Shown here piece after piece: positions 31,345-40,241 of a stretch of 64,000 nt of DNA (the first letter of the stretch is position 1; each line of letters opens with the position of its first letter). Both the position numbers and the translations under genes were made by a program. The notes under the pieces were generated by a model. That model did not search any database, was not told the DNA's origin, and saw nothing but the letters and a program-made list of their open reading frames with translations. The stretch lies in the NCBI RefSeq assembly GCF_036013915.1, contig NZ_CP107899.1, forward strand, positions 2,108,001 to 2,172,000. Direction: 5' to 3'. Origin of the DNA: Streptomyces sp. NBC_00464. Its GTDB lineage: Bacteria; Actinomycetota; Actinomycetes; Streptomycetales; Streptomycetaceae.

Positions 31345-32337
31345 TCAGCAGACTTCTTCGAGATCGCGCCACTCACGACTGTCCGGGCTGTCCGCCACCC
31401 AGCCGTCGAGCAGCCCGCGCACCAGCCCGGCAGGGGCCGCCAGACCGCATTCACGCTCGGGCACCCACAGCTCGCCCGCGGTGCGGTGGCCCAGCGGGCC
31501 GGGGTGGCCCGGCTCGCTGTGGTCGTGCGGGTCCAGGTGCTCGCCGTCGCCCTCGTCGCTCTCCATCCGGCTCTCCGAACAGGCCCGGCACAGCAGCCGG
31601 ACGGACGACGACCAGTCCTCGGCGGCGAAACCGGCGTCGGACGCCAGCTGCTCCAGCGCGTCCCGGTCCGCCTCGGTGGCCGCTTCGAGCAGCACCACCC
31701 AGGTCGGGACGGGAGACGGGGCCCACAGCTCGATCTCGTCGAACACGGGGTACGAGGGCCCGGCCGCGGTGATCCGCTCGCCGTGCGGGACTCCGTCGTG
31801 CAGCACGACCTCGCCCCAGCGCCGCCCGGACGACGGCAGCGGGATCGACAGCACCTCGATCCGTGCCGGATCCAGCCTGCGGCCCCAGACGACCTCGGCC
31901 TCGCCCTCCGGCGACAGCCGCACGGCCGCGCTGCCCAGCTCCATGCCGACCGGCTCGCTGTTGGACGCCGGTGTCTGCTGCCCGCCGCCGGGCACCTTCA
32001 GCCCGTACGCCTGCCAGGCCCGGCGGGCCAGCGGCCAGTCCTGGAGCGCGGTGGCGGCGATCCCGACGTTCCACCAGTCGGGGGCGCCGGACTCCTTGTC
32101 GAGCAGCGCGACGGCCCGCAGGCCCGCGGCCCTCGCCTGTTCCCAGTCGTGCCGGAACTTGTGCAGCAGCGCCAGGTTGAACCACGACTCGGAGAGCCAG
32201 GGCTCCAGATCCGCCGCACGCGTCAGCAGTGCGCCCGCGTCCTCGTACCGGCCGTCGCCGATCAGCGTGAACGCGCGGTCCGTGGCCTGCCGCCAAGAGG
32301 CGGAGGGCCGATGCCGTACCTTCCCGAAGATCCTCAC
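31345..32337 (-). CDS. Tetratricopeptide-repeat protein
   Basis: The 330-residue soluble protein begins with a conserved MRIFGKVRHRPSASW-like leader (GTG start at 32337). It has two or three TPR-like helix pairs over about residues 15-115 (DGRYEDAGALLTRAADLEPW, SWFNLALLHKFRHDWEQARA). A C-terminal part of mixed beta structure has a CRACSES element and a histidine/aspartate-rich stretch (EHLDPHDHSE). The function is unknown, and the TPR suggests a protein-protein contact. An in-frame extension of 29 codons upstream is not favoured because the leader sequence after GTG is typical for the family in Streptomyces. Confidence 0.75.
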   Translation of the reverse strand: MRIFGKVRHRPSASWRQATDRAFTLIGDGRYEDAGALLTRAADLEPWLSESWFNLALLHKFRHDWEQARAAGLRAVALLDKESGAPDWWNVGIAATALQDWPLARRAWQAYGLKVPGGGQQTPASNSEPVGMELGSAAVRLSPEGEAEVVWGRRLDPARIEVLSIPLPSSGRRWGEVVLHDGVPHGERITAAGPSYPVFDEIELWAPSPVPTWVVLLEAATEADRDALEQLASDAGFAAEDWSSSVRLLCRACSESRMESDEGDGEHLDPHDHSEPGHPGPLGHRTAGELWVPERECGLAAPAGLVRGLLDGWVADSPDSREWRDLEEVC

Positions 32338-32427
32338 GATTCCCGCCTGTCCCGACTGGACACCCTCGTTTTCCACTCTCTTCGCATCCAACCATGCCCG
32401 GCCGGACGCCCGCTCATTACCCATGGG

Positions 32428-33720
32428 TTACCCAGGTGGGACGGGGGTCAGACCGCCCCTGGCCAGAACCCTGGCGAGCGATTCCACGACCTGGGGCTGG
32501 TAATCGCGGCCGGTCCCGAGCCTGAGCTGTTCCAGAGCGCCGAGCGGCCCGCTGAGACCTTCCCCGCACAGGTCGTCGTATGCGTTGACCGCTCTGACGA
32601 TCCTGGCGGACAACGGCTGCTCGCGATAGGGGTCCGCCTGCTGCTCCACGACGACGGCGACCTCGGTGTCCACCCCGGTCTGCCGGACCACCGCACCGCC
32701 CAGCAGGGCGATCCGGCGCTGTTCCGCGGCCGGCAGGGTGGCGGTCGCCCCGGCCGGGACCGGATCGACGAGCGAGAGCTGGCCGATGTCGTGCATGAGC
32801 GCCGCGTACTCCAGGACCGTGAGCTCGGGCCCGGAGAGGCCCATCTCGCGCCCGACGGCCGTGCAGAGCACCGCCACCCTGCGGGCATGGCCGTGCGGGG
32901 TGTATCCGGCGATCTCGGTGGACCGGGCGAGCGAGGCGATGGTCTGCCGGTAGGTGGTGCGCACGGCGGCGAACCGGCGGAAGGACACCTGGGTGAGGAG
33001 CAGCGGTACGCACAGGACGGGCAGCGCCCACAGACCGGCGACGGCGACACCGAGCGCCATCACGGTGCCGGTCGCGCAGACGGCCGATCCGATGCCTCTC
33101 AGCGCCCTCAGCTCGTCGCGGAGCAGTGGACCGTACGGGACAGGGGTGAGGCCCGCCGCACGGAGGCTGCGGGGCAGCGTACGGGCCCGCAGCAGCAGGG
33201 CGCCCAGCACGGCGTCGCACAGGGCGGTGAGGCCGAGCAGCACGAGCAGGAAGGCCGCGTAGTACGGGCCGTCGCCGAACCAGCTCGCGGACCGGCCGGA
33301 GTTGTACAGCGGCTGGAAGCAGACGGCCGCGAACGCGACGGACAGGATCCGGCGGGCCACCTGGTCGGGGCCGGGACCGCTGCCGCGCGCGATATGGGGC
33401 ACGGAGGCGACGAGCTGCGCCGTGAGGAGCACGGCGATCACCTGGAGCACCCCGTGACTGGTGGGCTCCCCGCCGCTGCGCCCGAGCAGGGCGTAGGCGA
33501 GCGCCCCGGCCGCACCGAGCGGCGCGGGCTCCCGCTCCCCCGGCTGGGCGCCCCAGCGTGCCAGCTCACCGATGGTGATGAGCAGCCCGAAGGCGAGGGC
33601 GTGGCCGGGTTCGCGGACGCCGTGCCAGAGGGTGTGCCCGAGCCCGGCGACGGCGAGCGCGAGGGCCGCGCCGCGCACGGCCAGGACGACGGGCGAGTGC
33701 CGTACCCACCACGGGCTCAC
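32428..33720 (-). CDS. HD-domain membrane protein with degenerate GYP motif
   Basis: The 430-residue protein has about seven membrane helices in its first 260 residues, then a cytoplasmic HD domain with ALMHDIGQLSLVDP (metal-binding His-Asp). The downstream GYP-type motif expected in HD-GYP phosphodiesterases is not recognisable: only DPYREQPLSARIVRAVNAYDDL is found in its place. It may therefore be a regulatory or inactive partner of the HD-GYP protein encoded just upstream. The GTG start at 33720 overlaps the upstream TGA in a GTGA, implying coupling and perhaps a complex. The frame is open further upstream but overlaps the other gene. Confidence 0.75.
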   Translation of the reverse strand: MSPWWVRHSPVVLAVRGAALALAVAGLGHTLWHGVREPGHALAFGLLITIGELARWGAQPGEREPAPLGAAGALAYALLGRSGGEPTSHGVLQVIAVLLTAQLVASVPHIARGSGPGPDQVARRILSVAFAAVCFQPLYNSGRSASWFGDGPYYAAFLLVLLGLTALCDAVLGALLLRARTLPRSLRAAGLTPVPYGPLLRDELRALRGIGSAVCATGTVMALGVAVAGLWALPVLCVPLLLTQVSFRRFAAVRTTYRQTIASLARSTEIAGYTPHGHARRVAVLCTAVGREMGLSGPELTVLEYAALMHDIGQLSLVDPVPAGATATLPAAEQRRIALLGGAVVRQTGVDTEVAVVVEQQADPYREQPLSARIVRAVNAYDDLCGEGLSGPLGALEQLRLGTGRDYQPQVVESLARVLARGGLTPVPPG

Positions 33721-35150
33721 CGGGGCAGGCCCGAATCGAGCCCGTCCGGCGATTGAGGACGAACCGGCCCCCGGACGGCCCCGGCGCCGACGTCCCCGCC
33801 CTCTCCCCCGTCCCCGGCCGCGCCCCGCGGCAGCGGGACCCGCGCCTCGTCCGCCGTCACGGCCGTCGCCGCCCCCGACCACCCGTTCCGTTCCAGCCCC
33901 CGCGCCAGCGCCCGCACCATCTGCGGGTCGAACTGGGTGCCGGCGCACCGCTTGAGCTCCTCCATGGCGACCGGCACCGGGCGTCCCGGCCGGTAGGAGC
34001 GGGTCGAGGTCATCGCGTCGAACGCGTCGGCGACGGCGACGACACGGGCGAACTCGGGGATTCCGCGGCCGGTCAGCCCGTACGGGTACCCGCTGCCGTC
34101 GAGCCGTTCGTGGTGGTGCAGGATCGCGGCCCGCGCCTCACCGAGGAAGCCGATGCCGCGGACGATCTCGTGGCCGTACTCCGGGTGCAGCTCGATCACC
34201 CGGCGTTCCTCCGGCGTCAGCGGCCCGTCCTTGCGCAGCACCCGCGTCGGCACCCCGAGCTTTCCGACGTCGTGCAGGATTCCGGCGAACCGGAGCACCT
34301 CGATGCGCTCCTGCGCCATGCCCAGCTCCTGGGCGATGAGCACGGACGCGTGCCCCACCCGCTCGCTGTGCCCCCGGGTGTAGGTGTCCTTGATGTCGAC
34401 GGCCTGCACCAGGGCCCTGATCGTGGCGCGGTGCGCGGCGTGCTCGCGGTGGTACTGGGCGAAGACCCAGCAGGAGATGTACATCGGCAGCAGGACGAAG
34501 AGCGCGGCCAGCGGCCCGTACGAGCTGTTCCACAGGATCGCCATCATCAGCCCGGCGAGGCCGTGCACCAGGTGGGGCCCCAGCGAGCGCGGCAGGAGCC
34601 CGCTCCAGGCGCGCCGCAGGGGCAGCTGTTCGGCCGCGGCGAGGATGGACCCGTCCAGGACGGCCAGCACGAGGCTGAAGGCCAGCGCGGCGGCGCAGGC
34701 GGGCAGCAGGGCGTACGGGAGGTCGGGAAGCCTGCCCGGTCCGGGTCCGCCGAGTGCGGCGGGACCGCCGAGCAGGGAGTGCACGGACGAGGCCGCCCAG
34801 ACGGTGACGGGCAGCTGGCCGGCCCGCCAGATCCGGCGAGCGGTGGCGGGCGGCTTCTCCACCCGGCCGACGAGCGAACCCGGGATCGCGACCAGCGCGG
34901 CGGCCGGGGGCGGCAGCAGGAAGGCCGCGGCAAGGAGCAGGGGGAAGAACGATCCGGCACTGATCGGCACGGAGCTGCCGAAGAAGGGACAGCGGCCGGG
35001 CAGTTCACAGACGAGGTAGAGCCCGGCGAGCATCCCGAGGGTGGTCCACGGGGTGCCCGCGCCGGGACGCAGCGCGGGCAGCACACACAGGGCGGCGCCG
35101 AGTGCGACGGCCAGAATGTGCACCCGCGCCGCCCCACCTGTGGCTCTCAC
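33717..35150 (-). CDS. HD-GYP domain membrane phosphodiesterase-like protein
   Basis: The 477-residue protein has an N-terminal membrane region of seven to eight helices (about residues 1-230), then a full HD-GYP domain (about 240-430). This includes RALVQAVDIKDTYTRGHSERV, FAGILHDVGKLGVP and HHHERLDGSGYPYGLTG, all motifs needed for cyclic-di-GMP hydrolysis. In Streptomyces such enzymes influence the c-di-GMP level that controls development through BldD. The tail after residue 440 is low-complexity, and its last residues (RPQSPDGLDSGLPR) are encoded by an interspersed repeat, so the original C terminus was probably shorter. It is followed by an overlapping HD gene. GTG 35150 is used; GTG 35123 is an alternative. 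Confidence 0.85.
   Translation of the reverse strand: MRATGGAARVHILAVALGAALCVLPALRPGAGTPWTTLGMLAGLYLVCELPGRCPFFGSSVPISAGSFFPLLLAAAFLLPPPAAALVAIPGSLVGRVEKPPATARRIWRAGQLPVTVWAASSVHSLLGGPAALGGPGPGRLPDLPYALLPACAAALAFSLVLAVLDGSILAAAEQLPLRRAWSGLLPRSLGPHLVHGLAGLMMAILWNSSYGPLAALFVLLPMYISCWVFAQYHREHAAHRATIRALVQAVDIKDTYTRGHSERVGHASVLIAQELGMAQERIEVLRFAGILHDVGKLGVPTRVLRKDGPLTPEERRVIELHPEYGHEIVRGIGFLGEARAAILHHHERLDGSGYPYGLTGRGIPEFARVVAVADAFDAMTSTRSYRPGRPVPVAMEELKRCAGTQFDPQMVRALARGLERNGWSGAATAVTADEARVPLPRGAAGDGGEGGDVGAGAVRGPVRPQSPDGLDSGLPR
33739..33760 (-). repeat. 22-bp Streptomyces interspersed repeat, copy 2
   Basis: Reverse complement of the word at 12189-12210, identical over 22 bp. It lies inside the last codons of the HD-GYP gene. 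Confidence 0.7.
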
Positions 35151-35254
35151 CCGTTCCGCCCGCCCCCCAGCATCGCCAATGGAGGCGCCAGGCTAGCGAG
35201 TTGGGCGTCCCGGCTGAGTGCCGACGACCGCGATTAGCACGTTCGGGTGATGCG

Positions 35255-35575
35255 TCATTCGCCGGCGGCGGCCGGCAGCCCGGTGTCGGAGACCGTTACG
35301 TCCTGTTCCGGCACCGCCTGCCCGGACCGGATCAGGTCGATCCGGCCCATCACCTTCGAGCGCAGGTCGGACGGCACGTCGTCCTGACCGCAGCAGCGCT
35401 TGACCAGCTTCTTCACGGCCTGCTCCAGGCCGTACTTCTCCAGGCAGGGGGAACACTCGCCGAAGTGCACCTCGAACTTGGTGCAGTCGCTGTCGGGCAT
35501 CTCCCGGTCGAGGAACTCGTAGAGGTGATCGAGGACCTCAGCGCACTCCGTCTCGTGCGGCTCTCCGCAGCTCAT
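35255..35575 (-). CDS. rsrA: Redox-sensing zinc anti-sigma factor RsrA
   Basis: The 106-residue protein is a ZAS-family anti-sigma factor with the His37-x3-Cys41-x2-Cys44 motif (HFGECSPC) plus Cys11, the zinc ligands. It has seven cysteines at 3, 11, 31, 41, 44, 61 and 62, a pattern I recall for S. coelicolor RsrA. Thiol oxidation forms a disulfide, expels zinc and frees SigR. Its ATG overlaps the sigR TGA (ATGA at 35572-35575), so anti-sigma and sigma are translationally linked. The tail from residue 90 is not conserved. Confidence 0.95.
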   Translation of the reverse strand: MSCGEPHETECAEVLDHLYEFLDREMPDSDCTKFEVHFGECSPCLEKYGLEQAVKKLVKRCCGQDDVPSDLRSKVMGRIDLIRSGQAVPEQDVTVSDTGLPAAAGE

Positions 35576-36228
35576 GAGCCCGAGCCTTTCCGATCGTCCG
35601 ACTCACCGGCGCCCGCCGGGACGAGCCCGCGGTCACGGGCGTAGTCCTCCAGCATGCCGCGCAGTTGACGGCGGCCCCGGTGCAGCCGGGACATCACCGT
35701 ACCGATGGGAGTCCCCATGATGTCCGCGATCTCCTTGTAGGCAAAGCCCTCTACATCGGCAAGATAGACCGCGATACGGAACTCTTCGGGGATCGCCTGC
35801 AGCGCGGACTTCACATCGGAGTCGGGCAGGTGATCGAGGGCCTGGGACTCGGCGGAGCGCAGACCTGTCGACATGTGCGACTCGGCACGGGCCAGCTGCC
35901 AGTCCTCGATCTCCTCGGCGGCACTGCGCTGAGGTTCCCGCTGCTTCTTGCGGTACGAGTTGATGAAGGTATTGGTGAGGATGCGGTACATCCACGCCTT
36001 GAGGTTGGTGCCCTCACGGAACTGGTGGAAGGAGCCGTACGCCTTGGCATACGTCTCCTGGACCAGGTCCTCGGCGTCCGCGGGGTTGCGCGTCATGCGC
36101 AGCGCGGCCGAGTACATCTGGTCGAGGAAACCGAGGGCGTCGCGCTCGAAGCGCGCGTTGCGCTCGGCGGTCGTCTCCTGCGGGCGGCCGTCGTCGGTCC
36201 CTGTGTCGGTCCCAGTGACCGGACCCAC
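35572..36228 (-). CDS. sigR: ECF sigma factor SigR (thiol-oxidative stress)
   Basis: The 218-residue sigma factor has region 2 with [20 protein letters not shown] and [14 protein letters not shown], and region 4 with [19 protein letters not shown] and [14 protein letters not shown]. It controls thiol-oxidative stress genes. The GTG at 36228 begins [14 protein letters not shown], as in the usual SigR. The frame stays open upstream to an ATG at 36414 ([10 protein letters not shown]), 62 codons earlier; a longer unstable form (SigR-prime) from an upstream start is known in S. coelicolor, so this extension may be real. A near-consensus SigR promoter lies at 36462-36491, outside even the longer form. 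Confidence 0.95.
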   Translation of the reverse strand: MGPVTGTDTGTDDGRPQETTAERNARFERDALGFLDQMYSAALRMTRNPADAEDLVQETYAKAYGSFHQFREGTNLKAWMYRILTNTFINSYRKKQREPQRSAAEEIEDWQLARAESHMSTGLRSAESQALDHLPDSDVKSALQAIPEEFRIAVYLADVEGFAYKEIADIMGTPIGTVMSRLHRGRRQLRGMLEDYARDRGLVPAGAGESDDRKGSGS

Positions 36229-36461
36229 CTCCTCCAACGCTGTGGCGGAGCCGAAACCGGACCCGCTCGAATCGGAGAATAGTCGACCTTGGTCCGAGGC
36301 GGGCTGTCGATTCGATCCGCTCAGCGCCCGCTCGGGAGTGGTATTGGCCGCATGCAGCACCGTCCACTCCAGGTCAGCGGCGTTCGAGCGACGCGGGCAG
36401 ATGGTCGAACCCATGCGACGGACTCCCTCTCCACATACGACGTTGGTGTACCGACGTCCCG

Positions 36462-36491
36462 AACAACAGTGGCCCCCCGCCCAACATTCCC
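36462..36491 (-). promoter_or_regulatory. SigR-dependent promoter of sigR
   Basis: Reading the reverse strand, GGGAAT (36491-36486), an 18-bp spacer and GTTGTT (36467-36462) fit the SigR consensus GGAAT-N18-GTT exactly. It corresponds to the autoregulated sigR promoter p2. Confidence 0.88.
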
Positions 36492-36512
36492 GGGTCCGGA
36501 ACGTGTGCCGGT

Positions 36513-37163
36513 TCAGCCGATTCCGGCCAGCCATCCGGTCACGGACGTGGTGAGGATCTCCATCGCCCGGGGCTCGGTCAGCCCGGACCGTTTGGGGACG
36601 GCGAAGCCGTGGTCCCCGTGCGGCACCTCGGCCATCCGGTATTCCCCCGCAGGGAATTCGGCGGGTCTGCCGAACGGGTCGTTGCCGCCCTGGACGACGA
36701 GCGTGGGGAGGCCGGAGGCCAGGAGTTCGTCCGCCCGGGACTTCTCCGGGCGGCCCGGAGGGTGCAGCGGGAAGCTGAGCGCGAGGACCGCGCGGGCGCC
36801 GAGACCGGCCGCGGTGCGGCAGGCCACCCTGGCCCCGGCGCTGCGCCCGCCGGCGACGACCGGGAGGCCCGGGGCCGCCAGCGCCGGCCACAGGCCGCGC
36901 CAGCCGGTGTCCAGGGTCTTCGGGGCGGGCGCGAGCTTCTTCCCGGCGACCCGCCAGGGCTGCTCCACCAGAGCGACGCTCACCCCGTGCGCGGGCAGCG
37001 CGGCGGCCAGGGCCTTCAGGTCCCGGGCCTCGATGCCGCCGCCCGCGCCGTGTCCGAGCGCGAGCAGGAGGCGGGGCTGCGCCGCGGGCACCCAGGTGAT
37101 CCGGGCCGTGCCTGCGTCGGTGTCGACCGTTTCGGTGCGGGGGTCCTTCTCGGTGGCATTCAC
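36513..37163 (-). CDS. Alpha/beta-hydrolase (KANL3/Tex30-like family)
   Basis: The 216-residue protein has an alpha/beta-hydrolase fold: the beta-strand oxyanion region [16 protein letters not shown], the nucleophile elbow [15 protein letters not shown] (Ser in G-x-S-x-G), an acid region [15 protein letters not shown], and the catalytic histidine in EVPHGDHGF. This is the pattern of the small KANL3/Tex30 group, related to dienelactone hydrolases; its substrate is unknown. The GTG at 37163 ([11 protein letters not shown]) was chosen as the start. It lies upstream of sigR in the same direction but across the sigR promoter region. No signal peptide is seen. Confidence 0.8.
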   Translation of the reverse strand: MNATEKDPRTETVDTDAGTARITWVPAAQPRLLLALGHGAGGGIEARDLKALAAALPAHGVSVALVEQPWRVAGKKLAPAPKTLDTGWRGLWPALAAPGLPVVAGGRSAGARVACRTAAGLGARAVLALSFPLHPPGRPEKSRADELLASGLPTLVVQGGNDPFGRPAEFPAGEYRMAEVPHGDHGFAVPKRSGLTEPRAMEILTTSVTGWLAGIG

Positions 37164-37213
37164 GCCCCCATCCAACCAACCCGCGGCGAGCCGTCCCGGG
37201 TACGGCGCGTCCC

Positions 37214-38029
37214 TCAGAAGAGCGTGCTCACCTCGGGTGCGGCCAGTTCGTCGAGCAGCTCGGGGCCGTTGTTGCGGACGTTGCTGACGGCGGTCGCCAC
37301 CGGATAGGCCCGCATCAGCCCGCCGGGCGGCGGTACGAGCAGTCCGCGCAGCTCCTCGACATCGGTGCGGGAGGGGTCCAGCCAGTCGTCCCAGCGGTCC
37401 GGGGTCAGCATCAGCGGCATCCGGGGGTGGATGTCGGCGAGCGCGGCCGGCCCCTCGGCGGGCGCGACGGCGAGCGGGCTCGTCTCCGCCTCCGTCGTGA
37501 TCACCGAGCAGGTCACCCACCAGGCTCGGGGATGGTCGTCCGGCAGGGTCCGGTCGCGCCAGAACTCGTACAGACCGGCCATGGCGAAGACCGATCCGTC
37601 GGCGGGCGTCACGAAGTAGGGCTGCTTGCGGGGGCGCTTCTTTCGCCCCTTCTCCTCCAGCTGCCGCTCCTCGGTGCCGGTCACCCACTCGTAATAGCCG
37701 TCGGCGGGCAGGATGCAGCGCCGGGAGACGAAGGGGCGCCGGAAGGACGGCTTCTCGTGGACCGTCTCGGCGCGCGCGTTGATCATCCGGGCGCCGCCCT
37801 CCGGGGATTTGGCCCAGGAGGGGACGAGCCCCCATTTCAGGGCACGCAGCTGGCGAACCGGACGCTGGTCGTCGGCGTCCTTCACAGGACGTTCCAGTAC
37901 GGCGTAGACCTCCTTGGTCGGCGCCACGTTGTAGTCGGGCTCCAGCGTCTCGGCCGGTTCCCACTTCTCCACCTGGAAGAGTCCGGTCAGATCCTCGGGC
38001 CGCCGACTCGCTGCATACCGTCCGCACAT
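37214..38029 (-). CDS. SRAP/HMCES-family abasic-site-protecting protein (YedK-like)
   Basis: The 271-residue protein starts MCGRY, giving Cys2, the residue that forms a covalent link with abasic sites in single-stranded DNA after removal of Met. Other family motifs are [30 protein letters not shown] with the conserved Asn-Ala-Arg, and [13 protein letters not shown] with the active-site Glu; a final [10 protein letters not shown] supplies His. HMCES/YedK proteins shield AP sites at replication forks. I placed the start so that Cys2 follows the first Met; upstream codons are excluded. No LexA-type box was seen in the 65 bp to the divergent M50 gene. Confidence 0.92.
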   Translation of the reverse strand: MCGRYAASRRPEDLTGLFQVEKWEPAETLEPDYNVAPTKEVYAVLERPVKDADDQRPVRQLRALKWGLVPSWAKSPEGGARMINARAETVHEKPSFRRPFVSRRCILPADGYYEWVTGTEERQLEEKGRKKRPRKQPYFVTPADGSVFAMAGLYEFWRDRTLPDDHPRAWWVTCSVITTEAETSPLAVAPAEGPAALADIHPRMPLMLTPDRWDDWLDPSRTDVEELRGLLVPPPGGLMRAYPVATAVSNVRNNGPELLDELAAPEVSTLF

Positions 38030-38094
38030 AGGTGCCAGACTGCCACGACCGTCATCCCGACCTGATGCCAATACGGCAAGGAGCCGCCCACGCC

Positions 38095-38808
38095 ATGGAC
38101 AGCACCGATCTCGGCAATCTGTGGGAGCGCATCATCGGCACCCAGCCCGCCCCGGAGCAGTGGCTGGTCGTGGTGACCGCCACGGCGGCGCTCATCGCCG
38201 TCGTACCGAACTTCATATGGCGGCTGTCGCGCAACGCGATCACCATCGCCCACGAGGGTGGTCACGGGCTGGTCGCCCTGCTCACCGGGCGGCAGCTCTC
38301 GGGCATCCGGCTGCACTCGGACACCAGCGGACTGACGGTGAGCCGCGGCAAGCCGACCGGGATCGGCATGGTCCTGACCGCGGCGGCGGGCTACACCGCG
38401 CCCTCGCTGCTGGGACTGGGCGGTGCCTGGCTGCTGGTGAACGGCCGGATCACCCTGCTGCTGTGGGTGGCCACGGCGCTGCTCGCGGTGATGCTGGTGA
38501 TGATCCGCAATGTGTACGGGGCGCTGACGGTGATCCTCACCGGTTCGCTCTTCCTGCTGATGTCCTGGCTGGCCTCGCCCGCCTGGCAGTCGCTGTTCGC
38601 CTACAGCGCGGTCTGGTTCCTGCTGCTGGGCGGCGTGCGTCCCGCGTTCGAGCTCCAGTCCAAGCGCCGGCACGGCGGGGCACCGGACTCGGACGCGGAC
38701 CAGCTGGCCCGGCTGACGGACGTGCCGGCCGCTCTGTGGCTGTTCCTGTTCCACGCGGTATCGCTCTGCTCGCTGATCGGCGGCGGGCGCTGGCTGCTGG
38801 GTCTGTGA
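38095..38808 (+). CDS. M50-family membrane metalloprotease-like protein
   Basis: The 237-residue polytopic protein has about five or six membrane segments and an HEGGH motif (ITIAHEGGHGLVALLTG, about residues 51-67), the HExxH-type zinc site of site-2 proteases. A second, downstream N-x-x-P-type motif typical of S2P could not be identified with certainty, so catalysis is likely but not assured. Such proteins are classed as M50B-like or DUF3267-type. The ATG at 38095 is preceded by CAAGGAG. It is divergent from the SRAP gene. Confidence 0.78.
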   Translation: MDSTDLGNLWERIIGTQPAPEQWLVVVTATAALIAVVPNFIWRLSRNAITIAHEGGHGLVALLTGRQLSGIRLHSDTSGLTVSRGKPTGIGMVLTAAAGYTAPSLLGLGGAWLLVNGRITLLLWVATALLAVMLVMIRNVYGALTVILTGSLFLLMSWLASPAWQSLFAYSAVWFLLLGGVRPAFELQSKRRHGGAPDSDADQLARLTDVPAALWLFLFHAVSLCSLIGGGRWLLGL

Positions 38809-38897
38809 GCCACATCCCTTACCACTCCCGCGTTACGCCCTGATTTCATCGTTTTTGATCAAAATCCAGGTTTGCGCTGAGCCACTAAAGTGAGCTC

Positions 38898-40238
38898 ATG
38901 ACCGAAAGTGCCGTGCACCCCGCCCTCTGGCCCGCCCCTCACGCGAGCGGAGCCGTCGACGCGACCGTCACCGTGCCCGGATCGAAGTCGGTCACCAACC
39001 GTGCCCTGGTACTTGCCGCGCTCTCCTCGGAGCCCGGCTGGCTGCGCCGCCCGCTGCGCTCCCGCGACACCCTGCTGATGGCCGAGGCGCTGCGCGCGAT
39101 GGGCGTCGGCATCGAGGAGACGGTGTCCTCCAGCTCGTCCGTCGCCGGCGGCCCGGACGGTTCGGGCGAGGCCTGGCGGGTCATCCCTGCCGGGCTGCAC
39201 GGCCCGGTCACCATCGACGTGGGCAATGCCGGTACGGTCATGCGCTTCCTGCCCCCGGTGGCCACCCTGGCCACCGGACCGGTCCGTTTCGACGGCGACC
39301 CCCGTTCCTACGAGCGTCCGCTGACCGGGGTGATCGACGCCCTGCGGGTCCTCGGCGCCCGGATCGACGACGACGGCCGCGGCTCCCTGCCGATGACGGT
39401 GCACGGCGGCGGCGCGCTGGACGGCGGCCCGGTGTCGATCGACGCCTCCTCGTCCTCCCAGTTCGTCTCGGCGCTGCTGCTGTCGGCGCCGCGCTTCAAC
39501 CAGGGCGTGGAGGTTCGTCACACCGGCGCGCGGCTCCCCTCGATGCCGCACATCCGGATGACCGTCGACATGCTGCGGGCCGTCGGCGCCCAGGTGGACG
39601 AGCCGGAGACGGGCGGCGAGCCGAACGTCTGGCGGGTCTCCCCCTCGGCCCTGCTCGGCCGCGATCTGACCGTGGAGCCGGACCTCTCCAACGCCCAGCC
39701 GTTCCTGGCCGCGGCGCTGGTCACCGGCGGCCGGGTCACCATTCCGGACTGGCCGCTGCGCACCACGCAGCCCGGTGACGCGCTGCGCGAGATCTTCACC
39801 GCGATGGGCGGCAGCTGCGAGCTGACCGAGCACGGGCTCACGTTCACCGGATCGGGCCGGATCCACGGCATCGACGTCGACCTCGGCGAGGTCGGCGAGC
39901 TGACCCCGGGCATCGCGGCCGTCGCGGCCCTGGCCGACTCCCCCTCCACGCTGAGCGGCGTCGCCCATCTGCGGCTGCACGAGACGGACCGGCTGGCCGC
40001 GCTCACCAAGGAGATCAACGAGCTCGGCGGAGACGTCACCGAGACCGCGGACGGACTCCACATCCGGCCGCGGCCGCTGCACGGCGGTACCTTCCATACG
40101 TACGACGACCACCGGATGGCCACCGCGGGGTCGATCATCGGCCTTGCCGTCCCCGGAGTGGAGATCGAGAACGTGGCGACGACCGCCAAGACCCTGCCCG
40201 ACTTCCCGCAGATGTGGACCGGAATGCTCGGGGCCTGA
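38898..40238 (+). CDS. aroA: 3-phosphoshikimate 1-carboxyvinyltransferase (EPSP synthase)
   Basis: The 446-residue enzyme has the EPSP synthase motifs: [17 protein letters not shown] at the N terminus, [15 protein letters not shown] (the loop around the glyphosate-contacting region) and [14 protein letters not shown] with the catalytic Asp/Glu. It joins shikimate-3-phosphate and phosphoenolpyruvate in the shikimate pathway. The ATG at 38898 has a poor RBS, AAAGTGAG. The rsgA gene starts 3 bp after the stop, so the two genes are cotranscribed. The same aroA-rsgA pair is conserved in Streptomyces. Confidence 0.96.
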   Translation: MTESAVHPALWPAPHASGAVDATVTVPGSKSVTNRALVLAALSSEPGWLRRPLRSRDTLLMAEALRAMGVGIEETVSSSSSVAGGPDGSGEAWRVIPAGLHGPVTIDVGNAGTVMRFLPPVATLATGPVRFDGDPRSYERPLTGVIDALRVLGARIDDDGRGSLPMTVHGGGALDGGPVSIDASSSSQFVSALLLSAPRFNQGVEVRHTGARLPSMPHIRMTVDMLRAVGAQVDEPETGGEPNVWRVSPSALLGRDLTVEPDLSNAQPFLAAALVTGGRVTIPDWPLRTTQPGDALREIFTAMGGSCELTEHGLTFTGSGRIHGIDVDLGEVGELTPGIAAVAALADSPSTLSGVAHLRLHETDRLAALTKEINELGGDVTETADGLHIRPRPLHGGTFHTYDDHRMATAGSIIGLAVPGVEIENVATTAKTLPDFPQMWTGMLGA

Positions 40239-40241
40239 GAC

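Noticed and set aside
38030..38094. LexA box upstream of the SRAP/HMCES gene
   Set aside because: No GAAC-N4-GTTC-like sequence was found in the divergent interval.
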